Shown: piece by piece, positions 31,297 to 41,107 of the stretch
Numbering within the stretch: the first letter of the stretch is position 1
Layout of the letters: the number at the start of each line of letters is the position of its first letter
DNA from: an uncultured Bacteroidota bacterium
GTDB lineage: Bacteria > Bacteroidota > Rhodothermia > Rhodothermales > UBA10348
DNA length: 43,400 bases
Direction of reading: 5' to 3'
Assembly: GCA_937876355.1 (NCBI GenBank)
Contig: CALFHN010000057.1
Span: 1 to 43,400, forward strand
Made by a program: the position numbers and the translations under genes
The notes under the pieces: model-generated
What the model was told of the DNA's origin: nothing
Seen by the model: the letters and a program-made list of their open reading frames with translations, nothing else
Database searches by the model: none

Positions 31297-32610
31297 TTAG
31301 CGACGGCCTTTTAGACGACCGGATTTCATAAACCCGTCATAGTGTCGCATCAACAAGTGGCTTTCAACTTGCTGCAATGTGTCGAGCGTTACCCCGACTA
31401 AAATCAACAAACTGGTTCCTCCAAAGAACTGAGCAAACCCGTAGGTCACTCCGAACTGGATAGCAAAAGCCGGTAAAATTGCGATCAGCCCAAGGAAAAT
31501 TGATCCTGGAAGCGTGATTCGCGTCAAAATATTATCTATAAACTCGCTCGTCTGCTTCCCAGGACGAATACCAGGGATAAAACCACCTTGACGTTTCATC
31601 GTATCCGCCATTTCTTTTGGATTCACTGCGATAGCAGTATAGAAGTATGTAAAGAACACACAAATCACGAAGAATATGGCTGAATATCCCCACGAGGAAA
31701 TGTCAGTAAAGAAGACACCCATTTGTTGCATGAAAGCACTTTCGGGAAACATCGTTGCAAACGTGGCAGGCACAAACATGATCGACTGTGCGAAAATGAT
31801 CGGCATGACGCCGGCAGCATTGATCTTCAATGGAAGATATTGGGTTGAACCACCATATACCTTACGTCCTACAACACGCTTCGCATACTGAACTGGGATG
31901 CGTCGCATACCCTGGGTTACCAGAATTACGCCCGCCGTTACCAACGCAAACAGGGCGACTTCAATCAAGAAGATGAACATGTTACCAGAAAGCTCCGCCT
32001 CGTTCCACACCGAAACAGGCAAACGAGAAATGATTCCAATCATGATGATTAAGGAAATACCATTTCCAATACCGTTCTCAGTAATCCTTTCTCCCAACCA
32101 CATTACAAACATGGTCCCCGATACCAGAACAATCACAGTAGTGACCATAAAGAACGTATCTCCTATCACAATGGCAGCTCCTGTGGCACCATACTGCAGG
32201 TTTATCGCGAAGCCAACACTTTGAAGAGACGTCACTAAAATCGTCCCGTATCGTGTTAGCTGCGTGATTTTCCGACGCCCTTCTTCCCCTTCACGTTGCA
32301 GTTTCTGGAAATAGGGAACAACCGCGCCCATCAACTGGATCACAATCGAGGCCGTGATATAAGGCATAATTCCAAGCGCAAAAATGCCCGCGGCACTAAA
32401 TGCCCCGCCAACAAATAAATCCAGCAGACCCAATAAATTATTCGGATCAGCATTTGCGTTAATATCTGCAAGCGTACTTGCGTCAACCCCTGGAAGGGTA
32501 ACAAAGGCACCTAGGCGATAGATTAAAAGAAGTCCAACCGTATAAATTATTCGGCGTCGAAGCTCTTCAATCTTCCAGATGTTGCGGATACTTTCAGTAA
32601 GACCAGCCAT
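31297..32610 (-). CDS. secY: Protein translocase subunit SecY
   Basis: 437 residues with ten predicted transmembrane helices. Diagnostic segments: YRLGAFVTLPGVD in TM1, GIMPYITASIVIQLM (lateral gate, TM2b), GIGNGISLIIMIGI, RRIPVQYAKR and LPLKINAAGVMPIIFAQ, and GFIPGIRPGKQTSEFI in the cytosolic loop. Forms the protein-conducting channel with SecE/SecG. It sits in its normal place between rplO and map. Confidence 0.98.
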   Translation of the reverse strand: MAGLTESIRNIWKIEELRRRIIYTVGLLLIYRLGAFVTLPGVDASTLADINANADPNNLLGLLDLFVGGAFSAAGIFALGIMPYITASIVIQLMGAVVPYFQKLQREGEEGRRKITQLTRYGTILVTSLQSVGFAINLQYGATGAAIVIGDTFFMVTTVIVLVSGTMFVMWLGERITENGIGNGISLIIMIGIISRLPVSVWNEAELSGNMFIFLIEVALFALVTAGVILVTQGMRRIPVQYAKRVVGRKVYGGSTQYLPLKINAAGVMPIIFAQSIMFVPATFATMFPESAFMQQMGVFFTDISSWGYSAIFFVICVFFTYFYTAIAVNPKEMADTMKRQGGFIPGIRPGKQTSEFIDNILTRITLPGSIFLGLIAILPAFAIQFGVTYGFAQFFGGTSLLILVGVTLDTLQQVESHLLMRHYDGFMKSGRLKGRR

Positions 32611-32677
32611 AACTTCTGTCGATTAATCCCGCGAGGGGATTGGATGATTTTGTGGCACGCGGACAAAGCCGCAAAAA

Positions 32678-33136
32678 TTAAAGAACAGTTACAGTTCCAC
32701 CGGCGGCTTCGATTTTTTGCTTAGCCGAGGCGGTGAAACCATGCGAAGATATCTTGATTGCAGTAGTGACTTCACCACCGCCAAGAATCTTTACAAGTGC
32801 TTTTTTTCCAACCAGGCCACAACCGTGAAGTACCGCGGGAGTGATCTCGCCTGCCACATCGATTTTTCCACTCTCAATGAGAGTTGCAATACGAGCTAGG
32901 TTTACACCTTCGTATTCAACGCGGAACGGATTTTTAAATCCAAATTTCGGAAGGCGACGTTGAAGTGGCATCTGACCACCTTCAAACCACACGGGTATAC
33001 TAGCACCACTTCGCGCTTTTTGCCCTTTGTGTCCTTTTGTCGCGGTGTGTCCACCATAGCCGGAGCCTTGTCCGCGACCGATACGCTTGCGCGATTTTGT
33101 TGCCCCTTTTGCAGGGGAGAGATTACTCAGATCCAT
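32678..33136 (-). CDS. rplO: Ribosomal protein uL15
   Basis: 152 residues. The glycine/basic-rich N-terminal arm reads GATKSRKRIGRGQGSGYGGHTATKG in pieces typical of uL15, then ARSGASIPVWFEGGQMPLQRRLPKFGF and a compact C-terminal domain ending EAAGGTVTVL. Late-assembling 50S protein. It is 67 bases before secY; the gap has a minor AATCCC/GGGATT stem at 32625-32641. Confidence 0.98.
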   Translation of the reverse strand: MDLSNLSPAKGATKSRKRIGRGQGSGYGGHTATKGHKGQKARSGASIPVWFEGGQMPLQRRLPKFGFKNPFRVEYEGVNLARIATLIESGKIDVAGEITPAVLHGCGLVGKKALVKILGGGEVTTAIKISSHGFTASAKQKIEAAGGTVTVL

Positions 33137-33218
33137 ATTTTTGCTACATCGCCCCGTCTGGTGAACGAGACTCGCTTAATTATGATGTCAAATCGGGCAC
33201 GGAGTGCTCGACAACGAT

Positions 33219-33398
33219 TTATACGTTTTCTACTTTGACGATGTGTAGAACTTTTTCAACCATCCCACGAATCTGTGGGGTGTCGTCATGTTCCACCGTC
33301 TGATGCATACGGCGTAGTCCGAGTGCTTCAACAATGCGTCTCTGCTTGCCAACGCGCTTAACTACGCTTCTAACCTGGGTGATTCTTAATCTTGTCAT
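33219..33398 (-). CDS. rpmD: Ribosomal protein uL30
   Basis: 59 residues from the ATG at 33396-33398 (MTRLRITQVRSVV); the open frame continues 11 codons upstream to a weaker start. VGKQRRIVEALGLRRMHQTV and the end KVLHIVKVENV are typical of short bacterial uL30. Its presence is not universal in bacteria. It sits 35 bases after rpsE. Confidence 0.96.
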   Translation of the reverse strand: MTRLRITQVRSVVKRVGKQRRIVEALGLRRMHQTVEHDDTPQIRGMVEKVLHIVKVENV

Positions 33399-33433
33399 GG
33401 TGCTACTAGCCTTTGGGGTCCCGAAGGACAATT

Positions 33434-33964
33434 TTAGCCTTCAAATACTCTTTTCAGAGGTATTCCACGGCGCTTTGCTACTTCCATTGGGTCTTCCAAG
33501 TTACGCAAAGCATCCATTGTTGCTGCGACCTGGTTGTGCGGGTTACTCGATCCAAGCGACTTAGATAGAATATCCGTATATCCGGCACACTCAAGCACCG
33601 CACGCACTCCACCACCGGCAATAACGCCGGTACCGTGAGAAGCAGGCTTCAAGAGTACTCGTCCAGCATCTTGTTTTCCAATAACAGGATGTGGAACAGT
33701 ACCACGCTTCATTGGAACGCGCTTAATGTTTTTCTTTGCGTCTTCGGTACCCTTTGAAATTGCGTTTGCAACTTCGTTGGCTTTACCCATACCGGTGCCG
33801 ACACCGCCCTTGCCATCGCCGACAACGACGACTGCGTTAAAAGAGAAACGACGTCCCCCTTTTACCACTTTTGCTACACGGTTTACCGAAACTAAACGCT
33901 CAATCCATTCGATTTGAGAGTCGCTTGTCCGATCGCGTTGCTGACGAGTTCTTTCTTTGGCCAT
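33434..33964 (-). CDS. rpsE: Ribosomal protein uS5
   Basis: 176 residues. N-terminal dsRNA-binding-like domain with [21 protein letters not shown] and [14 protein letters not shown] (loop associated with decoding fidelity), then [28 protein letters not shown] in the C-terminal domain. Lies at the mRNA entry channel with uS3 and uS4. Standard length and position. Confidence 0.98.
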   Translation of the reverse strand: MAKERTRQQRDRTSDSQIEWIERLVSVNRVAKVVKGGRRFSFNAVVVVGDGKGGVGTGMGKANEVANAISKGTEDAKKNIKRVPMKRGTVPHPVIGKQDAGRVLLKPASHGTGVIAGGGVRAVLECAGYTDILSKSLGSSNPHNQVAATMDALRNLEDPMEVAKRRGIPLKRVFEG

Positions 33965-33997
33965 GATTCGTATAAATTTTAATTCTGGCTGATCAAA

Positions 33998-34348
33998 TTA
34001 CAGTTTCAGACCGCCCTCACGAGCGCCGTCTGCAAGTGCTTTGATCCTTCCGTGATAGCGGTAACCGTTGCGATCAAAGACCGCTGTATCGATGCCCTCA
34101 GATTTGGCATTTTCAGCCAATTTGAGACCCACCGCCTTACCAACAGCTACCGGATTATCTCCGGAAACTCCTTCGGTATGACTTGACGCAGACGTCAGGG
34201 TCACTCCTGCCAAATCGTCAATCAACTGAGCGTAAATGTGACGACTTGAGCGAAATACAGTTAAACGAGGACGGCCCGTTGTGCCAGAGATCTTTTTACG
34301 GATCCCCTTTTTAACGCGTTCTCTTCTTTCTTGCTTGGTTTTTGCCAT
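33998..34348 (-). CDS. rplR: Ribosomal protein uL18
   Basis: 116 residues. RPRLTVFRSSRHIYAQLIDD, then a VGKAVGLKLAENA helix and DRNGYRYHGRIKALADGAREGGL at the end are diagnostic. Binds 5S rRNA with uL5 and bL25 in the central protuberance. ATG start, 56 bases after rplF. Confidence 0.98.
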   Translation of the reverse strand: MAKTKQERRERVKKGIRKKISGTTGRPRLTVFRSSRHIYAQLIDDLAGVTLTSASSHTEGVSGDNPVAVGKAVGLKLAENAKSEGIDTAVFDRNGYRYHGRIKALADGAREGGLKL

Positions 34349-34404
34349 GATTCTTATTGATTACCGGAAGATTACCGACCCTCCGGTCATGTATCTAACA
34401 ACTA

Positions 34405-34959
34405 TTAACGAGCAGCAGTTTTGCCAGCTTTACGACGTACAAATTCGTCTGTATAACGAACTCCTTTGCCTTTGTAAGGCTCAGGCGGACGAAGAGACCG
34501 AATTTTTGCAGCAACCTGTCCCACCATTTGTTTGTCGATTCCTTCAACAATGATGAAATTGTTCTTGCTTCGTTTGGTATCCACATTAATATCGATACCA
34601 TCTGGCGGTACAAAGTAGATGGGATGGGAGAAACCCAAAGCCAACTCCAGAACACCGTTCTGCATGATGGCCCTAAATCCAACCCCGATTACTTCCAGCT
34701 CTCTTTTAAAGCCTTCAGTAACGCCAACAATCATGTTGTCTATCAAAGAACGATACAAGCCATGCATGGCTTTGTGTCGTTTTTGCTCAGTTGGACGGGA
34801 AAGCACTAGCTCACCATCTTCCATTTTCAACAGGATGTCTGGGTCGACCTGAAGAGATTGCTCTCCTTTAGGTCCTTTGACCGTCACCAAGTTGTTCGAA
34901 CCGATATTTACCGTTACCAGTTTTGAAACTGGAATCGGTGATTTACCCACTCGTGACAT
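34405..34959 (-). CDS. rplF: Ribosomal protein uL6
   Basis: 184 residues with the usual duplicated domain. The N-terminal copy begins MSRVGKSPIPV and has VTVKGPKGEQSL; the C-terminal copy ends PPEPYKGKGVRYTDEFVRRKAGKTA, the rRNA-binding segment near the GTPase centre. Standard length and position. Confidence 0.98.
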   Translation of the reverse strand: MSRVGKSPIPVSKLVTVNIGSNNLVTVKGPKGEQSLQVDPDILLKMEDGELVLSRPTEQKRHKAMHGLYRSLIDNMIVGVTEGFKRELEVIGVGFRAIMQNGVLELALGFSHPIYFVPPDGIDINVDTKRSKNNFIIVEGIDKQMVGQVAAKIRSLRPPEPYKGKGVRYTDEFVRRKAGKTAAR

Positions 34960-35003
34960 TTCTATTCTCGATTCTTTTCGAAATTCTGCTTTAAAAAACT
35001 GGC

Positions 35004-35402
35004 CTAGTATAAGTAAGCCAATACTTCGCCACCAATATGATTGGCACGAGCTTCTTTGTCAGTCATAACTCCACGAGATGTGGAAATAACTGCAATGCCA
35101 AGACCGCCCCTTACCCTGGGAATGTCATCTGCACCAACGTAATAGCGCAATCCAGGCTTGGATGCACGTTTGAGGTTGCGAATGGCGGCGGAGCCGTCTT
35201 TGGAATATTTTAGATAGATGCGAATTAAGCCTTGTTTGCCATCTTCAACATCGATATAGCGACGCACATACCCTTTATCCAAAAGGATTTCAGTCATTGC
35301 GCGCTTTAATTTGGAAGCCGGAATGTCTACATGCCGGTGTTTCGCAGCTTGAGCATTTCTGATACGAGTCAGAAAGTCTGCAACAGGATCTACTACGTTC
35401 AT
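35004..35402 (-). CDS. rpsH: Ribosomal protein uS8
   Basis: 132 residues. It opens MNVVDPVADFLTRIRNAQ. The C-terminal rRNA-binding motif VISTSRGVMTDKEARANHIGGEVLAYLY is complete. In E. coli S8 represses the spc operon by binding rplE mRNA; I did not identify an equivalent site by eye. Confidence 0.98.
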   Translation of the reverse strand: MNVVDPVADFLTRIRNAQAAKHRHVDIPASKLKRAMTEILLDKGYVRRYIDVEDGKQGLIRIYLKYSKDGSAAIRNLKRASKPGLRYYVGADDIPRVRGGLGIAVISTSRGVMTDKEARANHIGGEVLAYLY

Positions 35403-35477
35403 TGTATTTTTTCGTGTTGTTACCAGTTCGCCATCTTAGGCGCTTGGTGACGTGAACGATTCAGCAAGCCTTAAGGC

Positions 35478-35747
35478 TTACCAACTCGATTTGCGCATCC
35501 CAGGAATGAGACCGGCACGGGCCATGTCGCGAAATGCGATACGACTAACGCCAAACGCGCTCAAATATCCACGAGATCTGCCAGTTAGTTGACAGCGATT
35601 ATGAAGCCTTGTTGGGCTTGCATCACGTGGAAGCTTTTGCAGACCTTCCCAGTCTCCTGCAGCCTTCATGGCAGCACGACGCGTTGCGTATTTTTCAACG
35701 GTGCGTTTTCGTTTTGCCTCTCGAGCTATCCAGCTTTTCTTAGCCAT
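35478..35747 (-). CDS. rpsN: Ribosomal protein uS14, long zinc-free form
   Basis: 89 residues, the long (C-minus) type, compared with ~61 for zinc-ribbon S14. There is no CxxC pair; the single Cys is in [17 protein letters not shown], the conserved segment. The end [20 protein letters not shown] is canonical. Its ATG follows rplE by 22 bases. Confidence 0.98.
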   Translation of the reverse strand: MAKKSWIAREAKRKRTVEKYATRRAAMKAAGDWEGLQKLPRDASPTRLHNRCQLTGRSRGYLSAFGVSRIAFRDMARAGLIPGMRKSSW

Positions 35748-35769
35748 GATTTACTTGTCCTTAGACAGT

Positions 35770-36375
35770 TTATGTTGTTGGATCTTCATTTGCTTGACGC
35801 ACAAACGGCATTCCGAAAGCTTTTAGCAACGCCAAAGCTTCTTCATCCGTATTGGCCGTGGTCACAAACGTCACATCTAGTCCTGAAATCACGCTGACCT
35901 GGTCAACAACAATTTCTGGAAACACGATCTGTTCTTTGATCCCAAGCGAATAGTTACCTCGACCATCGAAGCTGCGATCCGGGATTCCCCGAAAGTCACG
36001 AACTCGAGGTAGAGCCAACGTAATCAGTCGATCTATAAACTCGTACATCGTTCCACCTCTAAGCGTTACGGAAGCACCAATTGGCATTCCCTCACGAATC
36101 TTAAAGTTGGATACGGCTTTACGAGCCTTACGTACAACCGGGTGCTGACCCGTAATTGTCCGAATTTCTTCTACAGCGTCATCAATAACTTTTTTGTTGG
36201 TCGCGGCTTCGCCGACACCTTTGTTGACACTGATTTTAACTAGCCGTGGTACCTGCATGATATTCGAATACTCGAATTTTTTCATGAGTTCAGGAACGAT
36301 TTCCGTATGGTATTTCGTCTTGAATCTCGGTACGTAACCGGACTTAGTTTTAGTCTTTGCTGCTGTTTCTTTCAC
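35770..36375 (-). CDS. rplE: Ribosomal protein uL5
   Basis: 201 residues, about 20 longer than typical because of an N-terminal stretch ([18 protein letters not shown]). Core signatures are [32 protein letters not shown] and [25 protein letters not shown]. It binds 5S rRNA and contacts the P-site tRNA. It lies 38 bases after rplX. Confidence 0.98.
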   Translation of the reverse strand: MKETAAKTKTKSGYVPRFKTKYHTEIVPELMKKFEYSNIMQVPRLVKISVNKGVGEAATNKKVIDDAVEEIRTITGQHPVVRKARKAVSNFKIREGMPIGASVTLRGGTMYEFIDRLITLALPRVRDFRGIPDRSFDGRGNYSLGIKEQIVFPEIVVDQVSVISGLDVTFVTTANTDEEALALLKAFGMPFVRQANEDPTT

Positions 36376-36413
36376 TGCGGTCGGTGGAATCTTTTGATTC
36401 TAATAAACTGTTC

Positions 36414-36770
36414 TTAGCTGTCTAATTCTTCGCCAGTCGTGGCTGCGATACGAACCCAACGCGAACGTCCGGTTTCTGCATCATCAATTTTTTTACGACC
36501 GATGCGCGTTGGCTCTCCGTTTCCATCAAGAGGCATCACGTTTGAAGCGTGAATAGCCATTTCTTGCTGAATACGTCCACCTTGCGGATAGAGTTGGTTT
36601 GGACGTGTGTGACGAACACGCACGTTTACACCTTCAACAATTACGCGCTCTTTATCAGGATAGACGCGAAGGACTTTTCCTTCTTTTCCGCGATCGTTCC
36701 CGGTCATGACGCGAATCGTGTCACCCTTACGAATATGCAGCTTTTTCTGCTTGTTGCTACTACGTGGCAT
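36414..36770 (-). CDS. rplX: Ribosomal protein uL24
   Basis: 118 residues with a KOW motif near the N-terminus ([21 protein letters not shown]), followed by [18 protein letters not shown] and a C-terminal extension ending TGEELDS. Assembly initiator of the 50S subunit near the exit tunnel. Normal place between rplN and rplE. Confidence 0.98.
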   Translation of the reverse strand: MPRSSNKQKKLHIRKGDTIRVMTGNDRGKEGKVLRVYPDKERVIVEGVNVRVRHTRPNQLYPQGGRIQQEMAIHASNVMPLDGNGEPTRIGRKKIDDAETGRSRWVRIAATTGEELDS

Positions 36771-36827
36771 AGGACTTCTCTTTCTGATTCATCCGGAAAC
36801 CCGGACTTACATCTTCAATTTGGTGGT

Positions 36828-37196
36828 CTACAGAACTTCTGGTGCGAGTGAAACGATACGCATAAATTGCTTATCACGAAGCTCGCGAGCAACGGGGCCG
36901 AAAATACGGGTCCCCTTTGGCTCTCCCTGCGCATTGAGGAGAACAGCTGCGTTCTCATCAAAACGAATGTAACTGCCATCTGGACGGCGATATTCTTTTT
37001 TTGTGCGAACCACTACGGCTTTCGACACTTCCCCTTTTTTGACGTTGCCGCCAGGAATTGCTGATTTAACAGTAACAACAATAATATCACCCACTCGGGC
37101 ATAACGGCGCTTACTTCCGCCCAAGACACGTATACAGAGCACTTCTTTGGCTCCGCTATTGTCCGCTACTTTTAATCTTGATTCTTGCTGGATCAT
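36828..37196 (-). CDS. rplN: Ribosomal protein uL14
   Basis: 122 residues. [38 protein letters not shown] and [24 protein letters not shown] are near-universal. Forms bridge B5/B8 and the binding site of silencing factor RsfS. Start is ATG, 75 bases after rpsQ. Confidence 0.99.
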   Translation of the reverse strand: MIQQESRLKVADNSGAKEVLCIRVLGGSKRRYARVGDIIVVTVKSAIPGGNVKKGEVSKAVVVRTKKEYRRPDGSYIRFDENAAVLLNAQGEPKGTRIFGPVARELRDKQFMRIVSLAPEVL

Positions 37197-37271
37197 TGTT
37201 TTGCTCGATTGACGCCTGAAAAAGTTCAGACTCTAAGATGAACAATTGGCAATTAGTCGATAGTTAATCGA

Positions 37272-37529
37272 CTATTTGGCCCGTTCGACGACTTCCACTA
37301 AACGCCAGCGTTTGTTTTTGCTTAGCGGACGGGTTTCCATAATGCGGACGGTATCTCCTTCTCCCGCATCATTGTTTTCGTCGTGTGCCATCAGTTTGGT
37401 AGTCTTCTTGACATACTTACCATACATCGGGTGTTTCATCCGACGCTCGATGGCAACGGTGATGCTTTTATGCATCTTGTTGCTAACAACGAGACCGACT
37501 CTTTCTTTACGTGCTGTTCTTGCTTCCAT
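37272..37529 (-). CDS. rpsQ: Ribosomal protein uS17
   Basis: 85 residues from the ATG at 37527-37529 ([20 protein letters not shown]); an in-frame TTG at 37571 would add 14 residues but has no family support. OB fold with [21 protein letters not shown] and [18 protein letters not shown], the uS17 signature. Binds the 5' domain of 16S rRNA. It follows rpmC by 66 bases. Confidence 0.97.
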   Translation of the reverse strand: MEARTARKERVGLVVSNKMHKSITVAIERRMKHPMYGKYVKKTTKLMAHDENNDAGEGDTVRIMETRPLSKNKRWRLVEVVERAK

Positions 37530-37595
37530 GTCTTTTTTTGGCTTGGTGAGCCGTTTTCCGTTCCCCACCAACTACCATTTAGTTTATGTTAATCC

Positions 37596-37784
37596 TTAAA
37601 CGGACTTCTGACGAATGATGGTCTCAAGTTGAGCCACTAGACGACGTTTGTCGCGCATGATCATTGGGTTTGGCAGGTCTGCTACAGCGTGTTGGAATCG
37701 AAGATGAACAATTTGTTCACGTTCAACAGCAATCTGTTTTTCGATTTCTTCTACACTTAGCTCGCGTATTTCCTTTGCCTTCAT
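37596..37784 (-). CDS. rpmC: Ribosomal protein uL29
   Basis: 62 residues forming a two-helix hairpin: KAKEIRELSVEEIEKQIAVE, then LRFQHAVADLPNPMIMRDKRR (the family reads LRFQxAxGQLxNPxxIR). Lies at the exit tunnel and helps dock trigger factor and SRP. Starts 8 bases after rplP. Confidence 0.97.
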   Translation of the reverse strand: MKAKEIRELSVEEIEKQIAVEREQIVHLRFQHAVADLPNPMIMRDKRRLVAQLETIIRQKSV

Positions 37785-37792
37785 CTTTCTAC

Positions 37793-38215
37793 CTAAGCTG
37801 TATAGTCAGGCCGAGTTACGACCTTCGTTTTGATAGGGAGTTTCTGTTGAGCTCGGCGCATAGCTTCGGTAGCTAGAGCGAAATCAATTCCGCCTCCTAC
37901 TTCAAACATTACGCGACCGGGCCGAACAACAGCTACCCAAAATTCAGGTGCACCTTTACCTTTACCCATGCGAGTTTCAGCAGGTTTTTTAGTCATTGGT
38001 TTGTCCGGAAAAATCCGAATCCACACTTGACCAGCACGTTTTAAATGGCGCGTCATCGCAATACGAGCTGCCTCAATCTGGCGGCTTGTGATACGACCGG
38101 TTTCAACGGCTTTGATTCCGAAATCGCCAAAGTCTACCCGAGTACCGCGCTGAGCGTTACCCTTGATCCGACCTTTATGTACGCGGCGGCGCTTTACGCG
38201 CTTTGGCATTAACAT
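37793..38215 (-). CDS. rplP: Ribosomal protein uL16
   Basis: 140 residues; the ATG at 38213-38215 gives [16 protein letters not shown], matching the usual MLxPKR opening, so I keep it over the ATG two codons later. [22 protein letters not shown] and [22 protein letters not shown], the loop close to the peptidyl transferase centre and A-site tRNA, are complete. Confidence 0.98.
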   Translation of the reverse strand: MLMPKRVKRRRVHKGRIKGNAQRGTRVDFGDFGIKAVETGRITSRQIEAARIAMTRHLKRAGQVWIRIFPDKPMTKKPAETRMGKGKGAPEFWVAVVRPGRVMFEVGGGIDFALATEAMRRAQQKLPIKTKVVTRPDYTA

Positions 38216-38277
38216 GATGCTTCCTCTTCAGTTGTCACCGGCAATCGCCGGACATCAATAGAAACTTTAAACTTTAA

Positions 38278-39126
38278 TTAAGAACGGCGTCTGCCGCCAC
38301 CTCCGCCCTGGTTGCCACCTTGGCCACCTTGACCGCCTTGGCCGCCTTGGCCACCTTGACCACCATCGCGTCCACCGCCTTGTCCGCCAGAGCGACCACT
38401 ACGGTTGTCATCACGACGTCCACGACGACCGCGACCCCGTTCTGGCTCCATTTGCTGCATTTGCTGACGTTGAGCTTGTACGTTCGGACTTAGATCCGGA
38501 CGTCCAAGAATCTCACCACGGTAAACCCAGACTTTTACGCCTGTCGTTCCATAAATGGTAAACGCAGTACCCGTTGCATAGTCTATGTCGGCACGAATTG
38601 TATGAAGCGGAACTCGTCCCTCCATATACTGCTCCGTACGTCCCATCTCAGCACCACCTAGACGACCGCTAAGTTTGATACGAATGCCCTCGGCGCCCAT
38701 TCTCATTGCAGCAGTAATGGCCTGTTTCATCGCGCGGCGAAAGGACACGCGACCTTCCATTTGCTGAGCTATGTTCTGAGCCACAAGACTAGCGTCCAAT
38801 TCAGGACGTTTGATCTCGTTGATGTTAATCTGGATGTCTTTGCTCGTAAGCTTTTTGATCTCCTCACGAAGTTTTTCAACTTCTGTACCGCCACGGCCAA
38901 TTACTACTCCAGGGCGCGATGTGTGAAGGGTCAAAATGACTCTTTTAGGCGTACGTTCGATTACGACACGGCTTAAACCGGCACGTTTCAGTCGGGCGTT
39001 CAGGTATTTACGAATTTCTCCGTCTTCCATCAGCTTTTCTGAAAAATCTTTTTCGGCGTACCAGTTGGAATCCCAGCCTCGGATGATGCCGAGACGAAAG
39101 CCAATCGGATGCGTTTTCTGACCCAT
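38278..39126 (-). CDS. rpsC: Ribosomal protein uS3 with Gly/Arg-rich C-terminal tail
   Basis: 282 residues. Residues 1-~220 are normal uS3: [20 protein letters not shown], the KH-domain loop [17 protein letters not shown], and a C-terminal domain with [19 protein letters not shown] and [20 protein letters not shown]. The last ~55 residues are a low-complexity tail: Arg/Gly (RGRGRRGRR), then GGQ repeats ([11 protein letters not shown]) and a RRRS end. Most uS3 are 210-250 residues. The tail should be disordered, at the mRNA entry channel, and could bind RNA in the manner of RGG boxes (inference). Confidence 0.97.
   Translation of the reverse strand: MGQKTHPIGFRLGIIRGWDSNWYAEKDFSEKLMEDGEIRKYLNARLKRAGLSRVVIERTPKRVILTLHTSRPGVVIGRGGTEVEKLREEIKKLTSKDIQININEIKRPELDASLVAQNIAQQMEGRVSFRRAMKQAITAAMRMGAEGIRIKLSGRLGGAEMGRTEQYMEGRVPLHTIRADIDYATGTAFTIYGTTGVKVWVYRGEILGRPDLSPNVQAQRQQMQQMEPERGRGRRGRRDDNRSGRSGGQGGGRDGGQGGQGGQGGQGGQGGNQGGGGGRRRS
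38305..38375. repeat. Short GGCCAAGGC-like repeats encoding (Gly-Gly-Gln)n in rpsC
   Basis: Approximate 9-base units (variants of CCGCCTTGG on the plus strand) recur across this stretch and encode the GGQ run of the uS3 tail. The boundaries are approximate because units drift in the third positions. Confidence 0.75.
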
Positions 39127-39162
39127 TACGGTTACTCTTTTGTCAGGTAATTACTGATAAAC

Positions 39163-39555
39163 TTATGCTTGATCTTCGTCGACTTCGACGGAGACCGAGG
39201 CTTCTGATGTGGCGCCCGGATTCGTAATAACAACCGTCAAATGACAGGTTCTTTTCAAAATTGGGTGCGCACGTCCGCGTGACACAGGACGAAACCGCTT
39301 GAATGCAGGACCTTCGTCCACGCGGATTTCGCTGATAACCAGTTGCTCCTCATCGACGCGCTCATCCTTATTCTGATCAATAAGGTTGTGCACAGCCGAA
39401 AGGACCGTCAATTTGACGATTTTCGTAACTGCTTGCGGTAAAAAATTTAGCGTGTTTAGCGCTTCTGGCACTTTTTTGCCACGTACCACATTTACAACCG
39501 ACCGCATTTTGCGGGCGGATCCTCTAATGTGTTTGCGAACAGCTCTTGCTTCCAT
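39163..39555 (-). CDS. rplV: Ribosomal protein uL22
   Basis: 130 residues. HIRGSARKMRSVVNVVRGKKVPEAL at the start and the GPAFKRFRPVSRGRAHPILKRTCHLTVVI beta-hairpin region that lines the exit tunnel. The C-terminus has an acidic tail (ASVSVEVDEDQA). It follows rpsS by 70 bases. Confidence 0.98.
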   Translation of the reverse strand: MEARAVRKHIRGSARKMRSVVNVVRGKKVPEALNTLNFLPQAVTKIVKLTVLSAVHNLIDQNKDERVDEEQLVISEIRVDEGPAFKRFRPVSRGRAHPILKRTCHLTVVITNPGATSEASVSVEVDEDQA

Positions 39556-39625
39556 GATCTCTATCCTAGTGGAAATCTATACTTAAGTTTTTGGCAGCCT
39601 CTCGGCTACTTCCAACCAAATGATG

Positions 39626-39907
39626 TTACCGGCCTCTTCTATCCTTGGTCGCGCCTGCGTGCCCACGGTAAACACGCGTCGGGGAAAATTCTCCTAAACG
39701 ATGTCCAACCATGTTCTCCGTTATGTAAACGGGTACAAACTGTTTTCCGTTATGCACGGCAAACGTGTGACCAACAAACTCAGGTGTGATCATTGATGCC
39801 CGGCTCCAGGTCTTTACAACCTTTTTCTTGCCGGTATCATTTAGCTCATCCACCTTCTTTTGGAGCTTGAAATGAATGAAAGGGCCTTTTTTAAGTGACC
39901 GTGCCAT
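39626..39907 (-). CDS. rpsS: Ribosomal protein uS19
   Basis: 93 residues. [40 protein letters not shown] and [17 protein letters not shown]-type end ([19 protein letters not shown] here) are canonical. Forms a complex with uS13 in the 30S head. Starts only 6 bases after rplB. Confidence 0.98.
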   Translation of the reverse strand: MARSLKKGPFIHFKLQKKVDELNDTGKKKVVKTWSRASMITPEFVGHTFAVHNGKQFVPVYITENMVGHRLGEFSPTRVYRGHAGATKDRRGR

Positions 39908-39913
39908 ACTTGT

Positions 39914-40738
39914 TTACTTCTTGCGACCGCGTACTATGTACTTATCGGACTGATTTTTCTTTTTGCGTGTCTTGTAGCCTTTCGCCGGTACACCGGTTGG
40001 AGACTGTGGATGTCCACCCGATGCCTTGCCTTCACCACCGCCCATGGGGTGATCGACAGGGTTCATGGCTACACCGCGAGTTTTTGGACGAACGCCCATC
40101 CAACGTTTACGACCAGCTTTCCCTATTTCAATGTTCATGTGATCCGGATTAGACGTCGTGCCAATAGTGGCAAAACATCCAACTGGAACCATGCGGGTTT
40201 CACTGGACGGAAGACGTAGAATTGCATATTTGCCCTCACGAGCAGTTAGCTGAGCATACGTACCTGCCGAACGAGCCATTTGTGCTCCCTTTCCTGGTTT
40301 CATTTCAATCGCATGAACGAAAGAACCAACCGGGATATTTGACAACGGTAGACAGTTTCCTGCTTCCGGTGGAGCTTTAGGCCCGTTTTCTAACACCATT
40401 CCGACCTTAATTTCATTCGGCGCGATGATATATCGCTTTTCGCCGTCTGCGTAGACGAGAAGAGCAATTCGCGACGTCCGATTCGGATCGTACTCGATGC
40501 TTGCAACTTTAGCTGGAATTCCAATCTTGTCGCGTTTAAAGTCAACAATCCGGTAACGGCGCTTATGCCCGCCACCTTGATGCCGAACCATGATTCGACC
40601 GGTGTTATTCCGCCCAGCTTTTTGGGTGAGCGGTGCGAGCAGGCTCTTCTCAGGCTCTGATTTCGTAATAGTTTCGAAAGCAGATACCGAGCGGTGTCGC
40701 TGTCCCGGTGTATTCGGTTTTAATTTTTTTATCGCCAT
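39914..40738 (-). CDS. rplB: Ribosomal protein uL2
   Basis: 274 residues, full length. [39 protein letters not shown] and the [21 protein letters not shown] loop, whose His is close to the peptidyl transferase centre, are all intact. C-terminal basic end [14 protein letters not shown]. Position 37 bases after rplW. Confidence 0.99.
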   Translation of the reverse strand: MAIKKLKPNTPGQRHRSVSAFETITKSEPEKSLLAPLTQKAGRNNTGRIMVRHQGGGHKRRYRIVDFKRDKIGIPAKVASIEYDPNRTSRIALLVYADGEKRYIIAPNEIKVGMVLENGPKAPPEAGNCLPLSNIPVGSFVHAIEMKPGKGAQMARSAGTYAQLTAREGKYAILRLPSSETRMVPVGCFATIGTTSNPDHMNIEIGKAGRKRWMGVRPKTRGVAMNPVDHPMGGGEGKASGGHPQSPTGVPAKGYKTRKKKNQSDKYIVRGRKK

Positions 40739-40775
40739 GATACTGTGGTCGTAATGCCTGGGGTTGTATTACCCG

Positions 40776-41075
40776 TTACACTTCTTCAAAGAAATCAATT
40801 CGTTCGCTATCCGGCATAAGGGTGACAATAGCTTTCTTAATAGAAGCTCGTCTTCCTTCCACACGGCCTTTTCGGGTCTGTTGTGAACGGCGTTTGCCGC
40901 GAACAATCATTGTTCTTACTTCTTTAATCTTGACGCCGGGGTACCGTTTTTCAATGGCACTCCGAATCTCAATCTTATTAGCACACTTCTGGACTTCGAA
41001 AGAAAAGTGACCGTTCTCCATGAGTTCGGTTAACTTTTCTGTCACCATTGGTCGTACTAGAATATTGTGGCTCAT
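40776..41075 (-). CDS. rplW: Ribosomal protein uL23
   Basis: 99 residues. ILVRPMVTEKLTELMENGHF, VQKCANKIEIRSAIEKRY and VREVRTM-like segment (IKEVRTMIVRGKRR here) fit uL23. The exit-tunnel docking protein for trigger factor and SRP. ATG start, 32 bases after rplD. Confidence 0.97.
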   Translation of the reverse strand: MSHNILVRPMVTEKLTELMENGHFSFEVQKCANKIEIRSAIEKRYPGVKIKEVRTMIVRGKRRSQQTRKGRVEGRRASIKKAIVTLMPDSERIDFFEEV

Positions 41076-41107
41076 CGCTTTGCTCTAGGCAGGGTTTCGG
41101 TGATCGA

